Source: Voacanga thouarsii (taxonomy: Eukaryota; Streptophyta; Magnoliopsida; Gentianales; Apocynaceae). Taken from it: a stretch of 64,000 nt of DNA. Every line of letters begins with the position of its first letter. Position 1 is the first letter of the stretch. The notes under the pieces were generated by a model that saw only the letters and a list, made by a program, of their open reading frames with translations, did no database searches and was not told the origin of the DNA. Below are positions 36,463-49,500 of this stretch, in pieces. The stretch is taken from assembly GCA_026120185.1 (NCBI GenBank), contig JANUWF010001050.1, forward strand, positions 124,001-188,000. Direction: 5' to 3'. Both the position numbers and the translations under genes were made by a program.

Positions 36463-38077
36463 AAATTTCTGCCACTTTCACTTTGTAAATTGTACGCTGA
36501 AGAAAAATGAAATATTATATGGTTTTGATTTTTTTTCCCCCACTCTTTCTGGGGGTTAAGTATATGTTGTTAGATTATGATCATTCAAGATGCATGCACC
36601 TTCACTTCTTACTGATTGAAAGAGTGAAGTAATAATGTTCTTTCCGTCAACTTACTGATCCGCTCTCCGACTGGGATCAAACTGGTTCCAGTGGCTGAAG
36701 GGGACACATTATCATAGCATTTCCTTGGGTTGAAAGCTCATTTGGTGTTGTATGATTGTTGGATGGTTATTTGTACAAATAGCACAAGCTCAAATATCGT
36801 GCAAGATTTTTTGTGGCTTGACATTCAGTGATGGATTGATCTTTCCTTTAAATAGTAATTTGGTAATTGATCAAGAATTTTGTGGCTGAAGAAGAGCAGT
36901 TCCAGTTTATTTTTCTTATTTTATGGGATTAGTCTTTAGCTCCAAACAAAGAATTAGTACCACGGATTGCAAAGGAGATTTTGTTCATAGGCTATTCTCC
37001 AAAATCCAATGTTCCACATACCACTGTGCCCGTGGTTTGGCTAAAGCAAAGTCAACACTGTGATTCTCTGATGTACTAACTTTTTAGTGTCTTATAGTTT
37101 TAAAACCAATCTCTTATTCTCCTAATCCAAAATAAAGTTACTAATTTATTCTATTCTTTGCCATCTTATAAATAATATTTTATTTAAAACTTTTCACTTA
37201 TCAATATATTTGAAATTAGCCTATTTAATTCATAAAGTTTAGAACTTATAATATTTTCATCCTTAACGATTTTTTTCTACCGTTATGATCACTAGTAAAA
37301 TTAAGGGTTAGCATTATAGTACTTAATACATTATATCCAAAAACAGAGTTATGAATTATTTAGTAGGTTATAACTTTATTAAGAATTATAATTATTGAGG
37401 ACGAAAACATTACAGACCTAATTTTAGGAAACAAACAGGTTAATTTTCCACTTTAAAATAAAACTCATATTATGATACAAATGTCTTCAATAAAAATGAT
37501 AATCACTAAAAATTATGTCCGCTAAAATATTGAATAATGCAAATATTACCAATAAGTTGAGTAAATCTATTTTTACCTAATAAATATACTTCTTGTTTAT
37601 TATGATATGAATTTATCGATAATTTATTTTTCATACGTTATTTCATAACTTATATGTAAAAAAAAAATATTTCTTTAAATAAATATATTTTTCTAAGCAC
37701 TAGAAAGGGGAAAGAATAGTTTTTCTACTAAAAGTAATATTAAAAGTAGTTTATGTAAAATTTTAAAAATGAAAAAACATCTCTACTATTATAAAAAAAA
37801 TTCAAATGAAGTCAAATAAATAATACTAAAATAAATTATTAAATTTACATTTTAATTCAAAGTAAAAGGGATAAAAATTACCTATAATATCTCAAAGTTT
37901 CAATATAAACAATACATTAATATTGAATATAAATAATTTTGTAATTTGTCTTTTTTTTAAATATTTCAAAACATCTTATGCCAACTTGCAAAACATGTAC
38001 TGTAAAATGAGTTATGTAAGGGTTTTGTGGTATCCAAAATATCGCATGTCCCCTAATTTTGCAAGACGTTTGTAGCC

Positions 38078-38560
38078 ATGGTTTTTGGGATTAGACTGGA
38101 CCAGCCGGTTTGATTGTGGACCAGTGTCTCTGTCGGTCTGATCCTATCATTCCAGTCGATTTTTCTTAAAACCGTGTTGGTACTTTTCAAATTGTGTTGG
38201 ACCGACCGGTCTAACTGATGGACTGATCACTTAATTAAAAAAATTGAATTAAATTTTATAATGTTTGGGAATAAATTAAATTATATAATTTAATAAGTTA
38301 CTTTAATGTGTTAGATTGTTAGTTAAAAACTAAAAATGACTATTTTTAATAATGGATTTGAATGTTTATATCTTTATGGATTTAAATTACATTATATTAT
38401 TGATTATTTTTTTAAAAAAATAATTATATTTTTTATTTTTAAATTATAATATTATCGGTTCAATTACGATCTAATTACGATTAAATCATTAAATCATAAA
38501 CTAATAAATTTTTTGATTCGATGACTTATCCAATTCTAAAAATATTGGTTGTAGCTATTT
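38078..38560. mobile_element. TIR element copy A within duplication unit 1
   Basis: Absent from the matching place in unit 2. The left end TTTTTGGGATTAGACTGGAC and the reverse complement of the right end TTTTTAGAATTGGATAAGTC are imperfect inverted repeats. The interior (AAATTATAATATTATCGG, TCAATTACGATCTAATTACG) is shared with copy B at 39035-39510. Confidence 0.6.
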
Positions 38561-39034
38561 ACTGGTAACCATAAATTCTTATTTTTATACAAAATTTTGA
38601 TTATTTTTTTAATATTCTTACTCGTTAAAAGAAAATTCTCTACTTAATTAAAAGGAAGTCAATCAATTTAATAATATTATAAATAATGAATTCTCCATAA
38701 AATTTTAATTAAGTGCTTATAAATAATTAATAAAAATTATAAGAGATATTATTAAAAAAATTAATGAACTGAATCAAAATTATCACTTTATATATGAAGC
38801 ATGCTTAACTCAATTAAAAGAATTTTTAGAGTTGATGACATATGTTCATCTCATGCTCCCTTATGATAGTTTGAATTTGAAGGAAGCTTATTAAAAACTT
38901 TAAAATTAATGAAAACTATCCATTAAAAAAAAAAAAAACTCCTTTCTTCAAAAAAAAGATAACCAAATAACAAACATTTATCACGTGTAGAATTCTTGAT
39001 CCTATTTTTTGCATTCTCTACCTACCACCATTGG

Positions 39035-39510
39035 TTTTTGGACCGGACCGATCGGCCAGACTATAAATTGGGTTTCCAAACCGATTCGATTCTCTCATTT
39101 AAACCGTATTTTTAAAAATCATCTTAAAAAATAATTATATTTTTAATTATAATAAGTTATACCGATTCACCGATCAGTCTAATCGAATTAAACTATTCTT
39201 TTTTTTTACTAAATAAAATAATATATTCATAAGAAAGAAATACGTTACACAAATAGACTAAATAGTCTATAATAATAGAGAAGATACCATATTTTCATCT
39301 AATTTCATTATTTATGCCTTTATAAACTTGAATTACGCTATATTATTGATTTATTTTATTTTTAAAAATAATTATATTTTTAATTTTTAAATTATAATAT
39401 TATCGGCTCAATTACGATTCAATTTCGATCTAATTACAGTTGAACTATTAAATCGTAAATCAATAAATTTTTCGATTCGATACTTAATACGATTCAAAAA
39501 ACATTGCCTA
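39035..39510. mobile_element. TIR element copy B between duplication units
   Basis: Begins GGTTTTTGGACCGGACCGA. It shares the interior block AAATTATAATATTATCGG and a Tyr/Asn-codon-like AT-rich core with copy A, so both belong to one non-autonomous family. No coding capacity. Confidence 0.6.
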
Positions 39511-40029
39511 CCACTATAAACACATGCCATATCTGGTTTTGATTTTTTTTTTTTCCCTCCCGGAGGCTAAGTATATGTTGTTAGATTATGATGATTCAAG
39601 ACACATTCACCTTCACTTCTCACTGATTGAAAGAGTGAAAACAAAAATATTCTTCTTGTCAACCTCTTATGATATGAATTTATAATTGATTTATTTTTCA
39701 TACGTTATTTTATATAACTTATATGTAAAAAGAATTTCTTTAAATAAATATACTTTTCTAAGGAGTAGAAAAGAAAAAGAACAAAATTTTCTACTATAAG
39801 TAATATTAAGAGAAATTGATATAAATTTTTAAAAGAGAAAAGATGTCTCTGCCATATTATTAAAAAAAAAAAAATAAAAGAAGTCACTATAAACAATTCT
39901 AAAATAAATTATTAATTTACATTTTAATTCAAAATAAAAGGGATAAAAGGTAATTTTGAAACTTTGAAATATTGCAGGATAAGCCTATTATATTACATAA
40001 TACTAAAATGTAATTTATTTTAGGGCAAA

Positions 40030-41035
40030 AAATCCAAATAGTATCTGAACTATTGGAAATTTTAGGTTTTGCATATAAATTAAAAAACGTTTAGAAGTGC
40101 TACTATACTATTAAAATATTTTAATTTTGCATTTCTATCAAGTTTGACTGTTTAACCATATTTTTTGTTGATCACGTGAAGGTATTTTTGTCCTTACATA
40201 TTATTCCACGAGCGTTAACTCTTTTTCTCTAATATAACTGATAGCACAATTTCCAAAGTACTTTACTTTTTTTTCTTACTCAACATATTTCTGTTTTTCA
40301 AACTTTCAAAAAAAAAAAAAAAAAAAACACAACATTGTAATTGAGAAACGCCCAGAAACAAAAGTCTTTCATTGCCCACTTGCCATTATGGGAGGATAAA
40401 CATTCGTAGAATCTCATGAAGTGACAAGAATCTTGCAAGAGGATTCGTAACTTGTGGCAATGAATATGATTACGATTTTCGTGTCTGATTTCCCACTTTA
40501 TTAAGCTTTTGTGTTTCAAATATCTTCAATAACCCTTCCTCAACCTGTTTCGAAATGGGAAAATGATCAGGATTTTACTAATATTTTTCCTTCTTGAGCG
40601 ACAACTCACCTACTCTAACGGTACCTTTGATTGAACAAACTATTGAACGCACTTGAGAGAAATTGAAACTTGCTTTGGTCAATGAAGCATTTTCCAAACC
40701 TTTGTATTGAACTTCTGATACTTATATGGGTTTTTAGTGTTCTTGGATTAGAGGAAGAAGAGTGCCATGGGAATCAAAGCAACATTTCTAATGTGTTATC
40801 TTGGGATTCAAAATGGAATGGGAGATGGGGGAACCAAGGAAAAATTCATTTGTTTTTTCTTTTCTTTTAATGGACAAAAATATATTCAAAAGATATCACG
40901 TAACAATCACGTGATTTACGAAAAAGATGATTAAACGATCAAACTTAACAGAAGTATAAGATCGAAAAATTTCAAAAACAAAAGTACTACTTATGGACTT
41001 TTTTAGTTTAAGTACAAAATTTAAAATTTTAGATT
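40030..41035. mobile_element. MULE-like element with long imperfect TIRs, about 1 kb
   Basis: The left 150-190 bp (AGTTTGACTGTTTAACCAT ... GATCACGTGAAGG ... TATTTTTGTCC) matches the reverse complement of the right end (AGTTTGATCGTTTAATCAT ... AATCACGTGATTG ... TATTTTTGTCC). Long TIRs of this kind are typical of Mutator-like elements. The internal part (40320-40860) is less AT-rich and could be acquired host sequence. It contains a 66-codon plus-strand frame with a hydrophobic start (CIELLILIWVFSVLG) that I cannot assign. It is present only in duplication unit 2. Confidence 0.55.
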
Positions 41036-41639
41036 TAAATATTTTAAAACATCTCATGCTATTTAAGTGTTTTGTAAGTATTCAATATCACGTGTTCCTA
41101 TAATTTTGCAAGACGATTATAGCTGTTTACCCTAACCATAGCTTTTTATTTTTATACAAAATTTTGATTGATTTTCTTATATTCCTACTCAATGAAAGAA
41201 AATTCTCCACTTAGTTAAAAAGAAGTCAACCAATTTAATAATATTATAAATAATAAAATAGCAAAATTTTAATTTATTATTCCATAAACTTTTAATTAGG
41301 TAATTATAAATAATTAAGTAAATTTATAAATATATATTATTAAAAATTTAAAGAATTGGGTCAAAATTATTACCTCATATATGAAGCGCGCTTCTCTGAA
41401 TTAAAAGATTTTTTAGAGTTGATGACATATCTTCATCTCATCTTCCCTTATAATAGTTTTTATAGGATTTCTTAAAAAAAAAAAAAAGAAAAAATTTGAA
41501 GAAAGCTTATTAAAAACCTTAAAAGTAACGAAAAAAGATCTCCTTTCCTAAGACAAAAGAAAATCAAATAACACATTTATCACATGTCAAATTGTTGCTC
41601 CTATGTTTTCGCGTTCCCAGTATAACCACGTGACATAAT

Positions 41640-42069
41640 TTTTGCATGTAGCCATCATTAAGCGCTGAACCAATATTCCTTTTCCAAGCCACCCATTCTT
41701 ATCCTCCTCCTCCTTCTGCTTCTCCTCTGCGGTAAAACAACACTGTAAAATCTTCCCACGTTGTTTGTCTCAGTTCTCATCCTCTTTGTTCAAAAATGGC
41801 CAAATTTTCAGTTGCATTCAATAAATTTCCATCCATGGTTTCTTGGCCTTTTTCTTTAATGTTTCTTTCCTTCTGAAATTCTGTTTTCTCCTCAAGGGCT
41901 CTGCTTTTAGTTCCTTGTTGAAGATGGTTCCCGTGCTGTAAACTGGCTTCATATCCAGGTAAGATGCTGTTCTACTTGTTGAAATTTTCTCAAAGAATAT
42001 CTTGTTTCTGCCACAATGCAATCTCTCATGCTACTCGTATATACATACAGATAGATACATATTTTTTTT
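41640..42069 (+). other. Unassigned stretch resembling a 5' exon
   Basis: A CT-rich leader (CCTCCTCCTCCTTCTGCTTC, 41703-41722) leads into an ATG at 41796 opening only 26 codons. It ends in a splice-donor-like CCAG|GTAAGATG near 41957-41961. This could be the start of a non-coding or decayed transcript; no protein is supported. Confidence 0.3.
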
Positions 42070-42486
42070 ATACCCAGATTATCATGTGCAAGGTTGAGAT
42101 CTCTATTTCTCTCTCTCACACACACACGCGCACAAACTCAGATTTGCAGTTTGAGTTGTGTGGGTGTGTTTTTGTTTTTAAACTTCCTTGGTTCCGTAGA
42201 CATTGAAACATCCATATCTTTTGCAGCTTTTTATTTTTTATTCACATTCTTTCTTCCTTGGGCTATACTTTTCAGTCTATTGTAATATTATATTATCACG
42301 TTAAATCTAGTTTGATCAATAAATTTAGTTATGTAAACCTGAACCAGAATTAAAATTAGTAATCTCAAAATTTTAAAATTTAATTAAAAATTCAACTTAT
42401 GCAATTCAATTAACACTTCCTTAAATGAAAAGCCTTTAGTATATTGAATGAATGAAAATTGTATTTTCTATATAGGACACTTAGGG

Positions 42487-42523
<37 letters not shown>

Positions 42524-42900
42524 TTATACACCTAGATTATCACATGCAAGGTTGAGATCTCCCTCCCTCACACGTACACAAACTCAAATTTGCAGTTTGA
42601 GTTGTGTTTTTGTTTTACTTCTTTGGACCCATAGAAGATTGAATTTTCTTTTTTTTTGGGGGCACATTCTTTCTTTCTTGGGCTATATTTTTCAGTCTAG
42701 TGTAATTGTCATATTATCATGTTAAATCTAGTTTGATGAATAGATTTAGTTTACATAAATCTAAATGATTAACCTCAAAATTTCGAAACATGAATTGAAA
42801 ATTCAACTAAATGCAATTCACTTGACATTCTCTATATGAAATAACCTTTAATATATTGATTTAATGAAAATTATACTTTCTTTGTAGTGTACATGGGGTA
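42070..42900. repeat. Diverged tandem duplication of about 460 bp
   Basis: 42072-42480 and 42533-42890 match in order: GCAAGGTTGAGATCTC, ATTTGCAGTTTGAGTTGTGT, GGGCTATA-TTTTTCAGTCTA, GTTAAATCTAGTTTGAT and AATGCAATTC-like blocks. An (AT)n tract at about 42490-42520 separates the copies. Confidence 0.85.
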
Positions 42901-43551
42901 TTCAATAAATAAATAAATATAAATATCACATTTCATTGGTTTCTATTTCTTTGGGTTGATGTGTTAACCACGGATTTCCATTTAGGCTTTAGTTTTTCTC
43001 GCCCCACGCCACCCCACCCCTCCTCCTCCTCTTCTTGGATCCTAGTAGGGAATAAAAACTTCGGAAGCTGATCCTCTCTCTGGCTATAGCCCTATTCCAT
43101 GCTGTTACTATCTGCACCAAACCAAATTACAAAACTGTGTGTGAAATGAGTTCATGTCCATATACAAAAATGGCAATAGAATAAAATGGAGAAGGAACTT
43201 CATAAGAAAATTTATCAGACACCTTCCAGAAACGAATTTATAGTTTGACAAGAAACATAGTACAAGACATGACAATCTTATTTCCATTGTCTTGAAAGAA
43301 GTCATAACTACTTAACTATCAGTAAAAGTCATAGTTATATTTGCTAGCCAACTAACATTGAAACTAAAAGTATATGCATTTGTAAGGATGCATCACTGAA
43401 TCACTGGGCAACTTATCAACTTCAATAGCCATGTCTACCAGCCGAACTCGAAAACCGTTGATGGTGAAATAAAATGCTCTTGCCTTATCTAATGATCAAT
43501 GCCAATCTTCATCCTCGTGCTTGACAGAAGCAACCAAGAATAAGGCAGGCG
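42901..43551. other. PRR7 3' flank and 3' UTR
   Basis: No reading frame of note. The part nearest the stop codon (about 43100-43551) is less AT-rich than intergenic DNA and is probably the PRR7 3' UTR on the minus strand. Confidence 0.5.
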
Positions 43552-46500
43552 TCAGGAGTTTGAGTCCTTGGTGTTGTCTATGGCTTTGTTCTCATCAACT
43601 GCTTGTTTGACAAATTGCCCTCGAACACGAGGCCTCTGTTCTGCCAACTTTTTCCTACTCTGGTATCTGACCTGAAAGACACCAAAACAGAATAATTGTG
43701 ATGACTGTATTTTTTCTTCTTTTTTCCTAGCAAATACACTTGAGAGCTTGCTGGAGCGTGTTTAACTCCTTCCAAGCATAGAAAGCCAAGAATATTATGT
43801 CAGGTAAAATATACAGCTGAAGCAATGCAGATTTCTCTAACTACAAATGTCTGAAAGAGAATCGCATGGTCTTCAACATTAAATTGCATGAAGCCCAAGG
43901 AATCATCTCATGCTGCGAAAGAAATAATGCAACCATTACAAATGGTGGTACAAGCTTTACCTTTTTCTCAAAGCATCTTTCTTTCCTTTTCTGGCGAAAC
44001 TTGTTAAGGGCTATCTCTCTATGCTCTTTCTGTTGTGTTAAACGACCCTGATCCACTCCACTCCTGCTTCCACTGCCAGCACATGTTCCTGTGGCCCCTG
44101 TTTCACTAGAAACATTTGTCCCTTCAGCGTTCAGAGCTATGCTGCTACCATTCTGTTCACTGCTCCCATTCTGCCCATTGCTTCCATTGTTGCTTCCCGA
44201 AGCACTCCCGTAGTTAGCAGCATCTCCTTCCATTTGCATTCCTATCATGTTGGAAGGCCCACATTGTGGAGATGTGCAAATTATATTTCTTAAAGATAAA
44301 TCATCACTGTTCAGCAGCTGCTGTTGTTGCTGCAAGCTATGGACATGGTGGTGATGATGATAGTAATGGTGGTGGTGATGATGCTCAACCTGGGACTGCT
44401 GTTGCACGGCTCTTGCTTGGGCTGCTGTAGATGACTTTGAAGCATCAGGCATCCCTGGCTGCATAGTCTGTTGGGAAAGACTATGTCCATTTTGCACTGG
44501 CTGAAAAGCAGAACCAGGATGCATGCTGACTGTAGATCTTGTCATTGGTTTTTCATTGGATGCTTCGGGTTTAGTAAAAACATTATTTGTTGTGGAACCC
44601 ATATCATTGTTGTTGCTACTGCCATTAGAGCCCTGGTTAGGCGTTCCACTTGAATTAGACTGTAAATTCTGCATGGATTCTGTCTTTGCTGTGTCTAAGC
44701 TGTTATTAACTGGAGAACAACTGCCCACGTTTCCAGTCGGAGCCTGATTAGTGGTTGATGTGGTGTTGTACCTGCAAGGGAGCAGACATTTAATTTGCAA
44801 TTTGAGATGTTGCATATTAGCTTCCTTAGTCATACCTGGAGAATGCTGAATGATCTGAATGTCTCAGTATATTGCGCTCTTGAGCATTTGTTCCACTATT
44901 GCTAGCATCTCTGAGTCGTTTCAAGCTGAGCTGAAGGGAGGGTAAGTCTTTTTTGTCAAATTGGTCCATATCGTTGACATGGACAATCTTGCACGGGCCA
45001 TTTGCAACTTCATTCTGTGCACTTCCCCCCTGAGGCAAGGATATATTGGTAATGGCACCTGTCAGATCATTATCATTGTCCTGGAATTCATCTTTTGCTG
45101 TCTTGTTGTATTCGTTAAGTTCCTTTTCTAGTTTCTCCCTGTCTTTCTTCATGTCCGGATCTGAAAACTCAATCTTTTCACTACCCAATAACTTGTCACT
45201 GGGTACTTTTAGCTTCAAGTCTGGATTTCGAGGCACTCCTATGCTCAAATCTTTGCCCATTTCAATATTGACTGAGTAAAATAACAGAGAAGGACTCAAC
45301 CAAATAGCAAAAAACCAGAAGCTAAGGAGGCAGACAGCATTTAAATAAAAAAAATAAAAAACTGTATTTTGTCTAGAAGACAATTCGTTGCTACCAGTTT
45401 CGGCATCCTGTTGTTGGGACTTCCTTCTGGCATTTGTTTGCAACCAGTTACTACTTTGTGCCTCTGGCCTTGAATGAATAACCTGGGCACAGGTGCTATC
45501 GGGAGGTTCTGCTAAATCATCCCATGGTGACATTGGTTGAGGACTGTCAACTTCGACGGCCCTTTTTGACCAAGAACTCTGTTGAACAACAAAATTTCCA
45601 GTATTGAAAATATAGACAAGCCTTGCTTGGTTCCAGGATTGTGCATAAAAAGTATGACCAAATCAATGGCATTCCATTGGCAAACATATGGATATGTGTA
45701 CTGCATATATTTGTGAATAAAAATGTGAAACAAGACAAGCAGTAGTTTAGCCTGCCTGCTGAGTGCAACTATAAATCCATTAATGAATGATGCGACAATA
45801 GATGGAAGGGACTGAGGGGAATGATAGGCAGAAAATGAGGATTTGATTTAATAGTTGTCTCAACAGTTGGAATAACAAGATTCATAAGGACGTAGCTAAC
45901 TTCTCATATTCTCAATTGTAGTTGTGAACTTTATTGTGCATTTAATTTTACTAAGTGTCATATCTTGACCTATTTGTTCATTTCTAAGCCAGCTACTTTG
46001 TTTGTATTGAATTTTTTAATGGACTTACCAAGTCGTGCACATTTTTCATTATCAGAAAAGGATTATGAGCAAAGGAACATTGTTTTGAAAATGCGAGATA
46101 GTTTAAAAGAAGCCTTTTCATAGTTTCAAACAAACCTCGCCAATGTTAAGGCCAGAATTTTTTGTCACTTTCTAACTACTAATTCTAATGTTCCAAATGA
46201 ATAGTCACTGGTGGATTTTGTATTTCAGATTTAGATTATATTTTTCCATTCCATCCTTTTTTTTTTTTTTTCTGAATTAACGCTTCATATAAACTATTTT
46301 GTCTAGTAATTTTGATAGCATGAAAATGGAACTTTTAAAAAAGTGATTGTGAAATAAAAGTAGCCTAAGCAACCTTTACTGCCCATAGACACTATAGCAT
46401 TGAAAAGTTTCACTGCCACCTTATCATATAATCAATGGCTGTTGGAAGACTTTACAAAGTGAAATAGTAGGTGTTATTATTAAAAGCTTGAAATTGGTTA

Positions 46501-49500
46501 TTCGAATCATCAAAAATCTCCAAGTTGCAAAGAATTTTGATATGTGAATATCTGAATGTTTATAATGGATAACTAACAGATAGTAATCAGGAGAGGTACC
46601 CGGTTAAAAGTTGGAATAGTAGTTCCATTACTGAATTATGACCAGAATTTCCTTCTATGAGCCAAGCAAGTAGAGGTCAAATGTGAAATCAAGACCTGGG
46701 TTCTTAGACTATAACAGTCTCACTGGCAACTTAAATTTCTAAGCAGATATTTTTAAATAAAAAATTCTCTTTGTGGTACTTCAATTGTAGATATATTAGA
46801 TCTTCTGAGTGTTAGTTTATGTGTAACAAGTCTCTAGATAATTTCAAGGTACACTTTATAGTTTATGAGTAACAGGGCTCTAGATAATGTCAAGGTAAAC
46901 TTTTATATATGGGAAAGTGTTTATCACTATTTTGGAATCTGAAGAGATGTTTGATTTTGTATGCTTCTATGTGAGGAAATCACGTGGTCAATCTCCTTTG
47001 AATGTGAAGCACCAAAGGTATTGAATCTACATGGGGTAGAATGATACCTAAATTATTACCATATGAGCGGGTATTGGAAGCTAACAAGAAACTAAGTCAT
47101 TACTTTTGGAAGTCTTCTAGAAGTCTTCTGAATCAATGTTACAGAGTGAATGAATAGTAGTTTGTACAGTTGACAACTGAAACTCAGACTTCGGTTGCAT
47201 CTTGCACTTATGAAACAAAGTATAAATATCTTGTATTTTGTGTACGGGATATTCCAAGGCAGAAATGAGATTCTGGTAGAATTAACCACTTAGTTAAGTG
47301 GTTGATAATACCTATAGAGCCTCTAATATAAGTCTAGGCATTCATAATAACTTTTTCCGTTTATGATAATGTATTTTGCATTCTGAGGTTCAGGATTTTA
47401 GGATTTTCGGTGTCTATAAACAAAAAAAAAAGTAAACATATGAAATTTTAAACGTATTTAAAATAAAAATATATTAGGAGACACAGTATGTGAAAACTTC
47501 CCTTTCAAGACAAATGGTTCAATTGAAGTTGCCATGATAACATTCCTCGCTGGGATCAAAGTTTAACTCTGAAATTGATTTTGTCGAATATAGGGCAAAC
47601 AAATCAAAATTACTGTATTGCTTCTCCCCAGATTTTGACTGATATTCTAAAAGGAATGCTCAAAAATAGTTTAGTAAGGAAAAGTAGAGGATGATGATGG
47701 CAAGAGGAAAAACATTATTTGGATCAGTGCATAAGAGAAACCACTAGAGGAAGTCAAAAACTCTATTCAAACCGAAAAGAATAAATGTTAGGATTCACTA
47801 AGACTTTAGGTGATGCATGCGTTCCTCTCCAATTTTCTTCGTAGGTTTTTCAGTATATTTTGGTGACCCTCATAACCTAAGCTCCAGGGTTAACCTCTCC
47901 TGATTACCTGTAGGACGATGTCTGCTTGGCCTTTTCTAAATTTTTTGTTTATCTATAGGACGATCTCTATTGGACCTTTTGTTCAGATACAAAAGTGGTA
48001 ACATTAAACTTATCAGTTAAATTGTTGCTTCTTGGGCAGTAGGCAATTGGGCCATGGTTGGCTGTCAAAGAAAGCGAGAGGAGCTGACCAGGCAAGCTAT
48101 AATGCTAAACTTTCAAGTAATACGATACCATTTAAAGGCCTCTGATATTGTAAAAATGAATGGTTGTGTCCAATTGGAAAATCACTTCTGAATAATTTCG
48201 ATTAACATGCTGCAAGAATTTTGGGACAAAAGATTTCTAAACACACATACAAAATAAACTTTGAGAAACAATAATTAATTTATCAAAATAAAGATGCATT
48301 ATATGATTTTCTGGCTTGTTTCGGAGTGCATTTTCTCTCAATGCTGAACTAGACATGTTGCACCTAAAGCTTTTAACTTCTGCTTGCCAAGCAAGACGTT
48401 TAACTAAATAATGAAGTTTAGATGAGGGAAAGTTTTCCTGCAGGATTGTAACTGGGAGTCTTGAATTCTGGGAGCTGTTTAAGCTTCTCAAACAGCTTAG
48501 TATTGCTACAACTTAATAACTTTTTACACAGAATTTACTGTATGTAATATGTGTCACATTCTGGTCATCTTATCTTTCATCACACTTTTCTATAGTCTTC
48601 TCTGACATTTTTAACCATCTTCTAAGGTTTTTAGTATATGTAATATAGGTTTTGCATTGAGCACTACACGGTTGACTTCATATAATGCACAAAAAACATA
48701 TTATATCCAACAATTACTCCAGATTTTAGTAGAACGGACCTTTCAGATGACTCCTCTCAGTAACACGGGTCTAACATATGATGCACTTTTTCTATGAGGA
48801 ATCCTGGAACTTATTCATCTGCTACGAGGTTGAATTTGACATCTTATCTTAGTCTGAAATTTTGCAAATCATCTCTGTTATGTATTCTAAACTAACAAAG
48901 AAGCCTAGATATATATAGCATTTTTTTTTATTTTTTGCAGGCCCTTCTCTTTCTATCTCTATGTAAGTGTAGTTTTTCCAAATTACAATGTCTATTTGCA
49001 GGAAATAATCTATTACCTTGGCAAAATACTACATCAAGAAAATCCACAGACCTTGGATTTCATGCATATGCTAAAGTAGGTACTATTTGTTACTGCATCC
49101 TAGTCTCCCCCCCCCCCCAATTGCTTTAATTCTTCAGCATGTGCTTTTGTATGTGTGTGTGAGTCAGTGTATGTAAACATACAAAGTCTCATAATCTGTA
49201 CTTTCAATATACTTATTTTGTTTTTAAAGAAGGATTATTCTCTTGGTAACTTTTGATTGTCCTACTAAGAATCTTTTATCAAATTGTTCAAATAAGTTTT
49301 TATTTTGCATATATCTGGCAGCCATATGTAGACCTTTTCTCCCATGATAGGAGGGTGGGGGATGCATAGACATGAAAATGCAACACATGCAAATACCTGC
49401 AGACACAAAGCATTTAATTTTACTTTGATGGTCACAAAAAGGCCTTTTATCACATTCTTCCTTCTTGTATTTGTCACATTCTTCCTCTTTGTATTCTGCA

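Larger units (their letters stand above)
36526..41600. repeat. Old segmental duplication downstream of ELP6, interrupted by TIR elements
   Basis: Unit 1 starts in or just after the ELP6 3' UTR. Pairs of matching blocks are 36526-36650 with 39540-39660 (TAAGTATATGTTGTTAGATT in both), 37594-37700 with 39666-39770 (TATGATATGAATTTAT; TTTTTCATACGTTATTT), 38020-38070 with 41080-41130 (AATTTTGCAAGACG), and 38573-38990 with 41130-41590 (TTTTTATACAAAATTTTGAT; GTTGATGACATAT). Each unit has insertions the other lacks. No gene is seen in this 5 kb. Confidence 0.8.

Noticed and set aside
43866..44747. Plus-strand ORFs across PRR7 exon 7
   Set aside because: Shadows of the confirmed minus-strand coding exon.
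45512..45768. Minus-strand ORFs overlapping PRR7 exon 5 start and intron 4
   Set aside because: Frames run through the acceptor site into intron sequence; the exon frame is different and conserved.
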